Source: an uncultured Tolumonas sp.
GTDB taxonomy: Bacteria > Pseudomonadota > Gammaproteobacteria > Enterobacterales > Aeromonadaceae
Assembly: GCF_963678185.1 (NCBI RefSeq)
Contig: NZ_OY782757.1
Span: forward strand, 558,001-622,000
Direction of reading: 5' to 3'
DNA length: 64,000 bases
The notes under the pieces are model-generated. The model was not told the DNA's origin, made no database searches, and worked only from the letters and a program-made list of their open reading frames with translations. The translations under genes and the position numbers were made by a program. This document shows, one piece after another, positions 1 to 9,284 of this stretch (position 1 is its first letter; each line of letters begins with the position of its first letter).

Positions 1-3000
1 CGGTCGAGGCAAACAAACCAAACAACAGGCTGATGGCCAGACCGCTAAAAATCGGATCATCCAAAATAAAGGTGGCACCAATCATCGCAGCTAATGCCGT
101 CAGAATGATGGGCTTTGCCCGCACCACGCCACTATTGATCACCGCTTCCGCCAGTTCCACGCCCGCCGCGCGTTGTTGATTGACGAAATCAACCAACAGG
201 ATGGAATTGCGTACGATAATGCCCGCCAGCGCAATCATGCCTATCATCGACGTGGCAGTGAATGGAGCCCCCATGATGGCATGCCCCGGCATAACGCCGA
301 CTAAGGTCAGTGGAATAGGTGCCATGATGATGAGCGGCACGCTGTAGGAGTTAAACTGTGCGACCACTAGAAAGTAGATCAACAATATCCCGACCGAATA
401 AGCGATGCCCATGTCGCGGAAAGTTTCATAGGTGATTTTCCACTCACCATCCCACTTGATAGCGACACCGGAAAGCCCGTCCGGTTGCCCAATTAACGAC
501 TGTTTCCATGCCGGATGTTGATCGCGCAATGTACTGGCAATTTCCGCCATACCGTAAAGTGGGCTGTCGAGTTTACCCGCCATATCAGCGGTCACCATTA
601 CCATCGGTTGCATATTTTTGTGCATGATGCTGTGCGTTTTGCTGGTTTTATTTACCTGTATCAGTTCACTCAAGGCAATGGTTTTACCGGTGGCAGCGGG
701 CAGCATCAGGCTTAACACGCCGAGCAGATCGACTTTTTCGCCATCCTCCAAACGCAGGCGGATCGGTTTGGCATATTTCTGATCGGGCGCATGCAGATAA
801 CTGACATCCTCACCGTTCAAGGCGCCAGCCAGTGTCTGTCTAATTGCCATCTCTGAAATACCAAGACGGGCTGCACGGGCGCGATCAATCGTGATCTGCC
901 AATGCTGCTGTTGCGCGGGAACATCAACATCAATATCCACGATATCGGCGGTGTTTTTAAAAATATCCTGGATCAGTAAGGCGGTCTGTTCACGCATGGC
1001 TTGGGTCGGGCCATACACTTCCGCCAGGATCGGCGACCACACCGGCGGGCCGGGTGGGATCTCAACGACTTTCAGTGTGGCACCGGCTTTTTGCGCTAAA
1101 GGTGCGAGCCGTTCCCGTGCGTCGCGGGCGATCTGATGGCTGGAACGATCGCGTTCATGTTTGCCTTGCAGATTGACTTGTAGATCGCCCAACTCGGGCG
1201 ATTGGCGCATAAAATAATGCCGCACCAAGCCATTAAAATTGATCGGGGCCGATGTCCCGGCATAGATCTGCACTGAGGTTACTTCCGGGATCTGCTCCGC
1301 TTCATGCGCCAGTTGTTGTAATAACACCTGCGTTTGTTCCAGTGGCGTACCTTCCGGCAGATCGACCATCACCTGAAACTCTGATTTATTGTCGAATGGC
1401 AGCATTTTTAGCACCACCAACTCAACGACGGGCAACGCTAACGACCCCAACACCAATAAACCGACCACCAGTGCCAGTTTGCGGCGTGCTTTTTTTGCAT
1501 GCTCACCGAGTAAGAATGAACCCAGAATGCGGCGCAGCAACCCGGTGGTTTTGTGTTCCGTTGCGCTAGCTGTGTTGTGATGTGATTTCAGCAGATGCAG
1601 TGCTAACCAAGGCGTGACGATAAAGGCGACACCCAGTGAAATCAGCATGCCGGTGCTGGCATTGATCGGGATCGGGCTCATGTATGGCCCCATCATGCCA
1701 CTGACAAACGCCATCGGTAGCAGAGCAGCAATCACCGTGAGTGTTGCCAGAATGGTCGGGCCGCCGACTTCATCTACTGCCTGTGGAATGGCTTCTTTCC
1801 AATTACCGCCAGCTTGCTGATGGCGATGGATATTTTCTACCACCACAATGGCATCATCGACCAGAATGCCAATGGAAAAAATTAGCGCAAACAGCGAGAT
1901 ACGGTTTAAGGTAAAACCCCACGCCCATGAGGCAAACAATGTCATCGCCAGCGTCAGCACAATCGCACTACCGACGACAGCGGCTTCGCGCCAGCCCATA
2001 CTCAGCCACACTAAAATCACCACTGCGGTCGTGGCAAAAATCAGTTTACTGATGAGCTTGTTGGCTTTCTCATTCGCCGTTTGCCCGTAGTCACGCGTCA
2101 AGCTGACTTCAACCCCCTGCGGGATCAAAATATTGTGAATTTGTGCCACTCGCGCACTGACTGCACGGCTTAAATCGACGGCATTGACACCGGGTTGCTT
2201 GGCGATCGCCAGCGTGACAGCGGGATAGATTTTGCCTTGCTGGCTCATCCAGACATTGGCGGTTGGTACATCGGCGCCGTCGCGGATGGTTGCCACATCA
2301 GCCAGATACACCGGATGCCCTTGCTGACTACTGATAATCAGTTGACCCACGTCGTCAGCGGAACCAAGAAATTCACCCACTTGTAAGCTTATTTGTCGGT
2401 TATCTTGCGTCAGAGACAGATTGTTTTGCTGCTGATTGGCACTGTTTAACATCTGTGAAATTTGCGGCCAACTTAAACCAAACGCATTGAGTTTGGCCGG
2501 ATCAATCGTCACCTGCACGACCCGATCATGCCGCCCAACGGTCTGGATCTGGCGTGTACCGGGCAGCCGCTTCAGCTCGGTTTCCAGGCCGTGCGCTATC
2601 TGTGTGAGTTGTTCTGCGGTAATGTCGGCTTGTTTACTCCATAAGGTTAAATTCAAGATCGGCACATCATCAATGGCACGCGGTTTAACTAATGGTTCGC
2701 CGACACCTAAACCAGCCGGTAGCCAATCTTTGTTCGAGGCCAGTTGGTTATACAGATCGACTAACGCTTGCTGGCGCGGTTTGCCCACCTTAAACGCTAC
2801 GATCAACATGGCGCCACCGGGTTGCGAGAACGAATAGAGGGTATCGATATCCTTCATTTCCGATAACACCTGCTCGGCAGGCAGCGTTACCAGCTGTTCC
2901 ACTTCCTGCGGGCTGGCGCCGGGAAAAGGAATATAGATATCGGCGAATGTTACCTCGATCTGTGGTTCTTCCTCTTTCGGCGTCACCAGCACGGCGGCAA

Positions 3001-3097
3001 TGGCTAACAGCAGTCCGACGATAGCGAACAACGGTGTGATGGGGGAATGCAGGAACTGACGGGCGATCCGCCCCGCAAGGCCGAGATCAGGGCGCAT
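1..3097 (-). CDS. RND efflux transporter permease subunit (3' end cut by window edge)
   Basis: Inner-membrane proton-driven pump of the RND superfamily, which works with the adaptor encoded just upstream and an outer-membrane channel. The reading frame is open from 3097 to the window start (about 1032 residues), so only the last few dozen residues of a usual 1020-1070 residue pump are missing. It shows the N-terminal helix after RQFLHSPIT, the periplasmic porter start PGASPQEVEQLV, and the TM4 motif GILVDDAIVVVENIH with the proton-relay pair D414/D415. The last visible residues, SLLFGLFAST, are typical of the final helices. A GGGAGG ribosome site lies 7 bases before the ATG, and the gene overlaps the adaptor by 11 bases. 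The DD motif is closer to drug/hydrophobe pumps than to CusA metal pumps. The substrate is unknown; the neighbouring sulfur genes suggest a stress role (inference). Confidence 0.93.
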   Translation of the reverse strand, partial: MRPDLGLAGRIARQFLHSPITPLFAIVGLLLAIAAVLVTPKEEEPQIEVTFADIYIPFPGASPQEVEQLVTLPAEQVLSEMKDIDTLYSFSQPGGAMLIVAFKVGKPRQQALVDLYNQLASNKDWLPAGLGVGEPLVKPRAIDDVPILNLTLWSKQADITAEQLTQIAHGLETELKRLPGTRQIQTVGRHDRVVQVTIDPAKLNAFGLSWPQISQMLNSANQQQNNLSLTQDNRQISLQVGEFLGSADDVGQLIISSQQGHPVYLADVATIRDGADVPTANVWMSQQGKIYPAVTLAIAKQPGVNAVDLSRAVSARVAQIHNILIPQGVEVSLTRDYGQTANEKANKLISKLIFATTAVVILVWLSMGWREAAVVGSAIVLTLAMTLFASWAWGFTLNRISLFALIFSIGILVDDAIVVVENIHRHQQAGGNWKEAIPQAVDEVGGPTILATLTVIAALLPMAFVSGMMGPYMSPIPINASTGMLISLGVAFIVTPWLALHLLKSHHNTASATEHKTTGLLRRILGSFLLGEHAKKARRKLALVVGLLVLGSLALPVVELVVLKMLPFDNKSEFQVMVDLPEGTPLEQTQVLLQQLAHEAEQIPEVTSVQIYAGTSAPINFNGLVRHYFMRQSPELGDLQVNLQGKHERDRSSHQIARDARERLAPLAQKAGATLKVVEIPPGPPVWSPILAEVYGPTQAMREQTALLIQDIFKNTADIVDIDVDVPAQQQHWQITIDRARAARLGISEMAIRQTLAGALNGEDVSYLHAPDQKYAKPIRLRLEDGEKVDLLGVLSLMLPAATGKTIALSELIQVNKTSKTHSIMHKNMQPMVMVTADMAGKLDSPLYGMAEIASTLRDQHPAWKQSLIGQPDGLSGVAIKWDGEWKITYETFRDMGIAYSVGILLIYFLVVAQFNSYSVPLIIMAPIPLTLVGVMPGHAIMGAPFTATSMIGMIALAGIIVRNSILLVDFVNQQRAAGVELAEAVINSGVVRAKPIILTALAAMIGATFILDDPIFSGLAISLLFGLFAST

Positions 3098-4109
3098 ATT
3101 GGCCTCCCTGTTGAGCGATAACGGCATAGGCATCTTTGGCAATCACGTCACCGGCGTTCAACCCAGCAAGGATCTCGATTTGTCCTTCATAGTGGCGGCC
3201 TAACCGCACTTGCCGTAATACAAAGCCGCTTTTTTCCGCCAGATACACCGCTGATAACTCGTTTTGCCGTAACACCGCATTTTCCGGGATCAGCAGCTTC
3301 GGCTTGTTGTCTAATGGCATGGCTAATTTCACCCAGCTGCCATTGCGCCAGATCGGTGTGGTTTGTTTCGGCAAATTCGCCCGTAAAGTAAAGCTGTGGC
3401 TGGCCGGATCAGAGAACTGATACAGCTGATGCTGTGGCAGTGTAATGACCTGACCATCAGGAAAGGTGATCTGTAACGGTGTCGTCTCTTTCAACTGGGT
3501 AACGTAACGAGCAGGCAGCGAAGCCACCACGCGCATGTTTTCGAAAGCATAACCACTGAGTAATGGTTGGCCGGGATTGACGGTTTCTCCTAATGACACA
3601 TGACGGGCAGACACCACGCCTGCATACGGAGCAACGATACGGGTAAAACCTAAGTTCTCACCGGCTTGTACCAGTTCCGCTCGCGCTTGCTTGAGCACAC
3701 TGGCAGCAGCTTGCGCTTCCGTGGCCGCACTGTCATATTCACGGCGTGAAACCGAGCCTTTTTGGACTAAATCAACCAGTCGTAACCGTTGCCGTTCAGC
3801 ATCGTTATAACGCACTTCCGCCGCTTTCACCGCCGCTTTGGCTTGGTCTTGCCCTGCGGTTTGTGAGGTGTTGGTGATTTCAACTAACAGATGACCACTG
3901 GGCACCACATCATTCACATCAACGCTAATGGCGCTCACTCTACCACTGGTCTGCGCTGAAACTGTTCCCTGATCAATTGGCTCGACTCTGGCATCCATTA
4001 CAAACCATTCAGGTACTGCTGATAACGTTACAGGCAAGGTATCAGATACCACCGCTTCAGCATGAACAATAACAGAAGCAAAAATAAGCAGGATCGAAAG
4101 ACATCGCAT
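3087..4109 (-). CDS. RND efflux periplasmic adaptor (membrane fusion protein, HlyD/AcrA type)
   Basis: Periplasmic adaptor of a tripartite RND pump, bridging the inner-membrane permease and an outer-membrane channel. It is 340 residues long, usual for the family. A signal peptide occupies residues 1 to about 18 (MRCLSILLIFASVIVHAEA). A first biotinyl-lipoyl half follows (VEPIDQGTVSAQTSGRVSAISVDVNDVVPSGHLL, read in two parts), then an alpha-helical hairpin rich in Ala/Gln/Arg (residues about 85-150). The second lipoyl half comes next (IVAPYAGVVSARHVSLGETV), then beta-barrel and membrane-proximal parts ending GDVIAKDAYAVIAQQGG. The start has AAAGGA 7-8 bases upstream. It is the first gene of a two-gene operon with the permease. 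Two inverted repeats sit right upstream. Confidence 0.93.
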   Translation of the reverse strand: MRCLSILLIFASVIVHAEAVVSDTLPVTLSAVPEWFVMDARVEPIDQGTVSAQTSGRVSAISVDVNDVVPSGHLLVEITNTSQTAGQDQAKAAVKAAEVRYNDAERQRLRLVDLVQKGSVSRREYDSAATEAQAAASVLKQARAELVQAGENLGFTRIVAPYAGVVSARHVSLGETVNPGQPLLSGYAFENMRVVASLPARYVTQLKETTPLQITFPDGQVITLPQHQLYQFSDPASHSFTLRANLPKQTTPIWRNGSWVKLAMPLDNKPKLLIPENAVLRQNELSAVYLAEKSGFVLRQVRLGRHYEGQIEILAGLNAGDVIAKDAYAVIAQQGGQYAP

Positions 4110-4124
4110 GACTAAATCCTTTAA

Positions 4125-4157
4125 TTAGATATATCTAAAGTATATCCCTTTGGATAT
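4125..4157. promoter_or_regulatory. Two inverted repeats in the divergent promoter region (possible repressor operators)
   Basis: A perfect 14-bp palindrome, TTAGATATATCTAA, lies at 4125-4138. A second inverted repeat, ATATCC-N4-GGATAT, lies at 4142-4157. Both sit 16-48 bases upstream of the RND adaptor start, in the 196-bp gap shared with the divergent DUF2892/SQR genes. AT-rich palindromes of this kind are bound by ArsR/SmtB-type repressors (family knowledge). No regulator gene is present in this cluster, so the binding protein is unknown. Confidence 0.45.
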
Positions 4158-4305
4158 GCTATAACTAATGAAAGTCTAGATCTATTCGATGGTTATAGTG
4201 AGAAATCACATTTATCCGCCACTTAATCAAATAAAAATCGCAGATAGATCAAATTTCAGCAGGCAAATTTGGATGACGTTTAATCAGTGAATATTTGAGG
4301 AACTT

Positions 4306-4491
4306 ATGACTGTAGATAAAGCGGTTCGAGCCCTAGCCGGCACCATGGTATTACTCTCCGTTGCATTAACTTATTGGGTCAGCCCATGGTTCGTGCTGTT
4401 GACTCTTTTTGTCGGCGCCAATTTGTTACAAAGCGCTTTTACAGGGTTCTGCCCAGCTGAAAGCGTTTTTAGAAAAATGGGACTAAAGTGA
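4306..4491 (+). CDS. YgaP-type DUF2892 small inner-membrane protein
   Basis: A 61-residue protein with two hydrophobic segments (about residues 8-24 and 27-43) and the conserved tail AFTGFCPAESVFRKMG. That tail is the hallmark of the DUF2892 family, the membrane part of the rhodanese YgaP. Here the rhodanese domain is absent, so it is a stand-alone membrane piece. An AGGAA-like ribosome site lies close before the ATG. It is followed after 118 bases by a sulfide:quinone oxidoreductase-type gene on the same strand. Such DUF2892 genes often sit beside persulfide and sulfide genes; a role in sulfane sulfur handling is inference. The single cysteine in FCP may be functional. Confidence 0.85.
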   Translation: MTVDKAVRALAGTMVLLSVALTYWVSPWFVLLTLFVGANLLQSAFTGFCPAESVFRKMGLK

Positions 4492-4609
4492 ATATAGGAA
4501 GGAATATTAATTTTCAATTTCTAACGTGATCACTCTGCCAGAGAAAAAGGCTTGTTACTAAGCCAAATGATGTGGATCTGGCTCGGATTCAATGGATCGG
4601 AGATCTCAG

Positions 4610-5881
4610 ATGGCAACAATAATTGTAGTTGGTGCTGGCTTAGGTGGGATGTCAGCAGCTTATGAGCTTAAAGCGGAATTAGGTCAACAGCACGAAGTTA
4701 TCCTGATCAATAATAAACCCGATTTTGAGTTTACCCCATCTAACCCATGGATTGCTGTCGAATGGCGACAACGCAAAGAAACATCAATTCCTATAGAGCC
4801 CTATGTCAGCAAAAAATCTATCCGGTTTATCGCTTCCGGCTTAGAAAGCCTTAATGCCGCACAACAACAGCTCGAACTGATGAATGGTCAAAAACTGAAT
4901 TATGACTATTTAGTTTTGTGCACCGGTCCTGAATTGGCTTTTGATGAAATAACAGGAGCTGGTCCCGACGCAGGCGGAACAAGTAGTGTTTGTACATTAA
5001 CGCACGCAGAACATTGCCGGGATAACGTAAATAAACTTATTAACGAACCTGGTCATGTGATCGTCGGTGCGATGCCGGGGGCATCCTGTTTTGGACCTGC
5101 CTATGAATACGCATTTATTTTGGATAAACATCTGAGAGATAAAAAAGTCAGAAAATCAGTACCTATGACTTTCGTTACCAGCGAACCTTACATTGGACAC
5201 CTTGGTTTGAATGGGGTTGGCGATTCGAAAGGTATGTTGGAAAGTGAACTACGGCAACGTGATATCAGCTGGATTTGTAACGCGAAAACCGTCGGAATCA
5301 TTGATGGCAAAATGGAAATCGATGAGTTGGATGAAGATGGTAATGTTAAGCGACACCACAGTTTGCCCTATAAACACGCCATGATGTTACCAGCGTTCCG
5401 TGGGATTGTGCCCTTACGATCTATAGAAGGTTTAGTGAATCCTCGCGGATTTGTATTAGTGGATGAACATCAACGTAATCCTAAATATCCACAAATTTAT
5501 GCTGCTGGTGTTTGCATCGCAATTCCACCGCTAAGTAAAACCCCCGTCCCTACTGGTGTACCCAAAACGGGCTATATGATTGAGTCAATGGTAAGAGCCA
5601 TTACGCATAATATTAAAGCAGAACTAATGGGACAGCAGCCTACGTGTAAGGCGACTTGGAATGCTATCTGTTTAGCCGATATGGGTGATACAGGTGCCGC
5701 TTTTGTCGCCATGCCTCAAATTCCCCCCAGAAATGTGGCTTGGTTTAAGAAAGGGAAATGGGTTCATCTGGCAAAAATCGGATTTGAAAAGTATTTCCTA
5801 CATAAAATGCAAATTGGAGATACCGAACCGATGTATGAACGATTCATGCTGAAATATCTTGGTATTGATAAATTGGAATAA
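4610..5881 (+). CDS. Sulfide:quinone oxidoreductase-type FAD-dependent oxidoreductase
   Basis: Predicted membrane-associated flavoprotein oxidising sulfide to sulfane sulfur and passing electrons to quinone. It has the N-terminal dinucleotide motif VVGAGLGGMSAAYEL. Three cysteines stand where SQR enzymes have theirs: C128 (SSVCTL), C160 in the telling motif GASCFGPAYEY, and C302 (AAGVCIAIPP). Length is 423 residues from the chosen start, usual for the family. An in-frame ATG at 4592 exists, but 4610 has GGAG 6-8 bases upstream and begins directly with the Rossmann strand MATIIVVG. The C-terminal amphipathic stretch (residues about 380-420) could anchor it to the membrane. It lies downstream of DUF2892 and divergent from an RND pump. 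Exact quinone-reducing activity is inferred from the cysteines. Confidence 0.88.
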   Translation: MATIIVVGAGLGGMSAAYELKAELGQQHEVILINNKPDFEFTPSNPWIAVEWRQRKETSIPIEPYVSKKSIRFIASGLESLNAAQQQLELMNGQKLNYDYLVLCTGPELAFDEITGAGPDAGGTSSVCTLTHAEHCRDNVNKLINEPGHVIVGAMPGASCFGPAYEYAFILDKHLRDKKVRKSVPMTFVTSEPYIGHLGLNGVGDSKGMLESELRQRDISWICNAKTVGIIDGKMEIDELDEDGNVKRHHSLPYKHAMMLPAFRGIVPLRSIEGLVNPRGFVLVDEHQRNPKYPQIYAAGVCIAIPPLSKTPVPTGVPKTGYMIESMVRAITHNIKAELMGQQPTCKATWNAICLADMGDTGAAFVAMPQIPPRNVAWFKKGKWVHLAKIGFEKYFLHKMQIGDTEPMYERFMLKYLGIDKLE

Positions 5882-5986
5882 TATTCAATTTAGTTGCTGC
5901 ATTAAGCCTGATGGTAAATAGAACGGGCTTCATGCAGCAAACATCAACGGTGAAACATATTAACCCATCTGATTTGAGAATAATTT

Positions 5987-6691
5987 ATGCGAAAATTAAT
6001 AATTGCCAGCGCGTTAACACTTGTTTTGTCTACTGCTTATGCTGCGGACACGTTTACCGATGCGATGCAACAAGCATATGTGCCCTATCGGGTTGCGTTG
6101 TTCAAGACAGGAAATGGAACACCGGAAGAAGCCTTAAACAGTGTGCAGCAAGCTCAGCAGATATGGAAAAAAATATCTGAACAATTTGGTTCAAAAGTGC
6201 CGGCGCCTTATGACAGAGACACAGCGTTTGCTGCCACACTGGAAACTGTGACACAAAGTTATTCTGAAGCAATCGAACAAGTAAAAGACAAGAAATTATC
6301 TATAGCACACCAAACACTGGAGAAAGTGCGAGGATCGCTGGCGGAACTACGCCATCGTAATCAGGTTATCATTTATAGCGACCACATGAATGCTTATCAT
6401 GCCGTTATGGAACAACTTATTGAACACAGCAAGAAAATATTGGCTGAGTCAGACGGGATACAAAAACTAACACTTAAGGCTGGATCATTAATCTATCTCA
6501 ACGAAAAACTCAGTTCAGAAGCGCCAACGGAATTCAGAAACAATCCTGAATTTATTAAATTACTTGATGCACAAAATGCATCAATCGCGACACTCCAAAA
6601 AGCATTATTCAAGAAAGACGCACCCGCCATTCAGAATGCAGTTAGTAAACTAAAAATGCCTTACTCCAAATTATTTGTAAAATTCGGCTAA
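5987..6691 (+). CDS. Exported alpha-helical protein of unknown function
   Basis: A 234-residue protein with a clear signal peptide (MRKLIIASALTLVLSTAYAA, cleavage near residue 20). The mature part is almost wholly helical, with repeated heptad-like stretches (EEALNSVQQAQQIWKKI; QTLEKVRGSLAELRHRNQ). This recalls four-helix-bundle periplasmic proteins such as cytochrome c-prime or imelysin-like folds. There is no CxxCH, so heme attachment of the c type is excluded. It follows the SQR gene after about 105 bases on the same strand and may be co-transcribed. Function not recognised; a periplasmic partner of the sulfide or efflux proteins is only inference from position. Confidence 0.75.
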   Translation: MRKLIIASALTLVLSTAYAADTFTDAMQQAYVPYRVALFKTGNGTPEEALNSVQQAQQIWKKISEQFGSKVPAPYDRDTAFAATLETVTQSYSEAIEQVKDKKLSIAHQTLEKVRGSLAELRHRNQVIIYSDHMNAYHAVMEQLIEHSKKILAESDGIQKLTLKAGSLIYLNEKLSSEAPTEFRNNPEFIKLLDAQNASIATLQKALFKKDAPAIQNAVSKLKMPYSKLFVKFG

Positions 6692-6909
6692 AAATGCATA
6701 GCGAGCTCTGCCTTCAGAGCTCCTATGTCAACAACATAAATTGATTGTTGTTTATCAAAGTTATCTCGTTTACCAATCTGCCCGGGTTTAGCTATCGAGA
6801 TGTTCCACTTAATTTTCTTATATTAGAAAAACACGAACTAATGGAACTATACTTAAATACGCCAATTCACCAGAAGCTAACACTTCTACTATTTGATAAG
6901 GAAAGACAA

Positions 6910-7263
6910 ATGTCATCAGCTCTTTCGTTCAAATCAGCATTAATTGCTCTGTTATTGATCCCTGTAATTGGTATCGCAGCGGAAAAAAACGTAGAACTAA
7001 CTAAACCCGTAGCGCCGCCAGTTTCACTGAAACAAGACGCCATTTTTGGGTATCAACTCATGACGGCTTCTGAACGGACTGAATATCGTGCAAAAATGCT
7101 AAATGCCAAGACCCCAGAAGAACGTCAAAAAATACGTATTGAACATCATAATTTGATGCTTGAGCGAGCCAAAGCTAAAGGTGTTACTTTGCCGGAAACC
7201 CCCATGATGAATGGTCAAGGGAAAGGGATGGGAAGACAGATGAGGATGAGACAAGGACAATAA
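6910..7263 (+). CDS. Small exported protein, charged and Met/Gln-rich C-terminus
   Basis: A 117-residue protein. The start at 6910 is chosen because AAGGAAAG lies 5 bases upstream and the sequence then opens with a signal peptide (MSSALSFKSALIALLLIPVI, to about residue 24). The longer in-frame extension upstream has no such signals. The core motif YQLMTASERTEYRAKMLNA-KTPEERQKIRIEHHNLM resembles a small family of periplasmic proteins seen near metal and sulfur stress genes. It ends in a Gly/Met/Arg/Gln tail (GKGMGRQMRMRQGQ) that could bind metal (inference). It is the last gene of the rightward cluster that begins with DUF2892. No enzyme motif is seen. Confidence 0.72.
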   Translation: MSSALSFKSALIALLLIPVIGIAAEKNVELTKPVAPPVSLKQDAIFGYQLMTASERTEYRAKMLNAKTPEERQKIRIEHHNLMLERAKAKGVTLPETPMMNGQGKGMGRQMRMRQGQ

Positions 7264-7870
7264 GAGAAAGCATTGAAGATATAAAACACAAGGGGTTGCA
7301 TATAAATGTAACTCCTAATACGGATTCTAGACCTATTATTTGAACACCTAACACAATGCCAGTTATAAAAATAAACCTCTCAATTAAAAACCTGAATGGC
7401 TACTACATTTAACTGCCAATATATACATATAATAATTAATTCCAATTTAATTTCCCTATAAAAAACTCAATCCACTGGATGAAAAAATCACTTATAACCA
7501 GCACACTCAGTTAAAAAACATGTTGAATTGTTCACTCAAAAATTAATCAGTAAAACTGATTAATTAAATCGATTTTATAGGTATAGCCATATATTTTATC
7601 GTGCATCTATAAATTACAACCTTAAGGGAAAATTAAGATTTCCTTGCTAGTTTTACAATGTGAGTTAACACTTGTTGCTTCGTGGTTTTTCATTTTTTTC
7701 AAAAATTTCAATAGCCATTTTATGTAATCAGGTCGGCCAAGGAACATTGGGCATCTTTTATTTTGTGCGATCACAAGGAAAATTAAGTATTTGCATGGTG
7801 CTCTATATTTCAACTAACCATGATGTATCAAATCGCACATATAAACTCTGGATAGATAAGGATCAACACG
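7264..7870. other. AT-rich intergenic region without a supported gene
   Basis: About 600 bases, strongly AT-rich, with many short A/T runs. Two small overlapping frames (7622-7813 minus and 7672-7917 plus) have no ribosome site and no recognisable protein pattern. The right end should hold the promoter of the carboxypeptidase gene. I see no strong terminator hairpin or RNA gene. Confidence 0.6.
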
Positions 7871-9118
7871 TTGAAATTAACATACCTTGTTCTGCTAACC
7901 ACTTTACTCAGTATTAGTGTTCCGAGCTTTGCCATAACTATTTCATCCGCACAAATTCCAGCCCCGACTCCATTAGCAAAACCAGATCCAAGGCCTGATC
8001 CAAAACCTGACCCCGTTCCAACAGCAATACCCAGCCCGCCACAAATTACCGCAAAAGCTTATTTACTCATGGATTACAACAGTGGTCAGTTACTGTTTGG
8101 TGAAAGCCCTGAAGAACGCTTGCCTCCCGCCAGTTTAACCAAAATGATGACCTCCTATGTGATTGGTCAAGAACTGAAGTCAGGGCGAATAAAACCAACT
8201 GATATGGTGACTATTAGTAAAAATGCTTGGGCAAAAAACTATGGTGACTCTTCAAAGATGTTCATTGAAGTAGGAAAACAAGTCAGCGTAGAAAACCTTA
8301 ACAAAGGTATCATCATTGATTCCGGCAACGATGCTTGTATTGCTATGGCAGAACATATCGCAGGATCTGAAGACTCATTTGCTAGTTTGATGAACCAATG
8401 GGCAGCAAAATTAGGCATGAAAAACACTCATTTTGTGAATGCACATGGCCTGTACAATGAGGATCACTACTCTACAGCACATGATATGGCTATATTAGCC
8501 CGAGCATTGATCCACGATTTGCCAAATGAATATGCAATCTATTCACAAAAAGATTTCACTTTCAACGGGATTGCACAACATAACCGTAATCGACTGTTGT
8601 GGGATAAAACGCTGGTAGTTGATGGCATCAAAACCGGTCATGTTAGTCAAGCTGGCTATAATTTAGTGGCATCAGCCACTGGGCCAGAAAATATGCGGCT
8701 CATCTCCGTTGTTATCGGTGCCAATAGTGAACAACAACGAGCTGAAGAAAGTAAGAAATTACTCACTTACGGTTTCCGTTTTTATCAAAATATCCAGCCA
8801 TACAAGCAAGGTGCAGAACTCACCAAACAACGGATCTGGATGGGAGATAAAATGGAAATCAGCCTAGGTACAGCTCAAGATATTAATCTATTAGTACCAA
8901 GGAATGCAGCAAGTAAATTAAAAGCCGACTTCCAGCTCAATAGAGAATTGCATGCACCAATTAAACAAGGTGAGACAGTTGGGACCATATTTTTACGCAT
9001 CGATGGTAAAGATATTGCACAGCATCCTCTTGTAGCACTAAATACAGTAAATGAAGGTGGCATTTTTAGCCGTTTATGGGATTATCTAGCACTGTTAATA
9101 CAACGAATTTTTAATTAA
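7871..9118 (+). CDS. D-alanyl-D-alanine carboxypeptidase (PBP5/6 family)
   Basis: Periplasmic serine peptidase trimming the terminal D-Ala from peptidoglycan stem peptides. All three penicillin-binding motifs are present: S88-L-T-K91 (PPASLTKMMTSY), S151-G-N, and K254-T-G (DGIKTGH). A signal peptide spans residues 1 to about 22, followed by an unusual proline-rich linker (about residues 27-52, PDPRPDPKPDP). The C-terminal beta domain ends in an amphipathic helix (FSRLWDYLALLIQRIFN) that anchors PBP5-type enzymes to the inner membrane. Length 415 is typical. The start is a TTG with AAGGA 8 bases upstream. The gene stands alone between AT-rich spacers. It is a DacA/DacC/DacD-type enzyme; which one cannot be decided. 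Confidence 0.95.
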   Translation: MKLTYLVLLTTLLSISVPSFAITISSAQIPAPTPLAKPDPRPDPKPDPVPTAIPSPPQITAKAYLLMDYNSGQLLFGESPEERLPPASLTKMMTSYVIGQELKSGRIKPTDMVTISKNAWAKNYGDSSKMFIEVGKQVSVENLNKGIIIDSGNDACIAMAEHIAGSEDSFASLMNQWAAKLGMKNTHFVNAHGLYNEDHYSTAHDMAILARALIHDLPNEYAIYSQKDFTFNGIAQHNRNRLLWDKTLVVDGIKTGHVSQAGYNLVASATGPENMRLISVVIGANSEQQRAEESKKLLTYGFRFYQNIQPYKQGAELTKQRIWMGDKMEISLGTAQDINLLVPRNAASKLKADFQLNRELHAPIKQGETVGTIFLRIDGKDIAQHPLVALNTVNEGGIFSRLWDYLALLIQRIFN

Positions 9119-9284
9119 AGTCACATTGTTAATCATATCGCTGGACCGCCAATAAATTAAACATGGTGATTCAGCGATATAAAGTTCATGATTGGCAGAA
9201 TCAAATTCCTTTATTTTTACAAGTTCAATTGCAAACGGACAAAAATATTTTTGAGATGAATAACTGATTACAGGTGTTTTTTTT

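Noticed and set aside
1252-2837. Several plus-strand frames in the first 3 kb
   Set aside because: They lie opposite the continuous RND permease frame, which has clear family motifs; the plus-strand translations look random.
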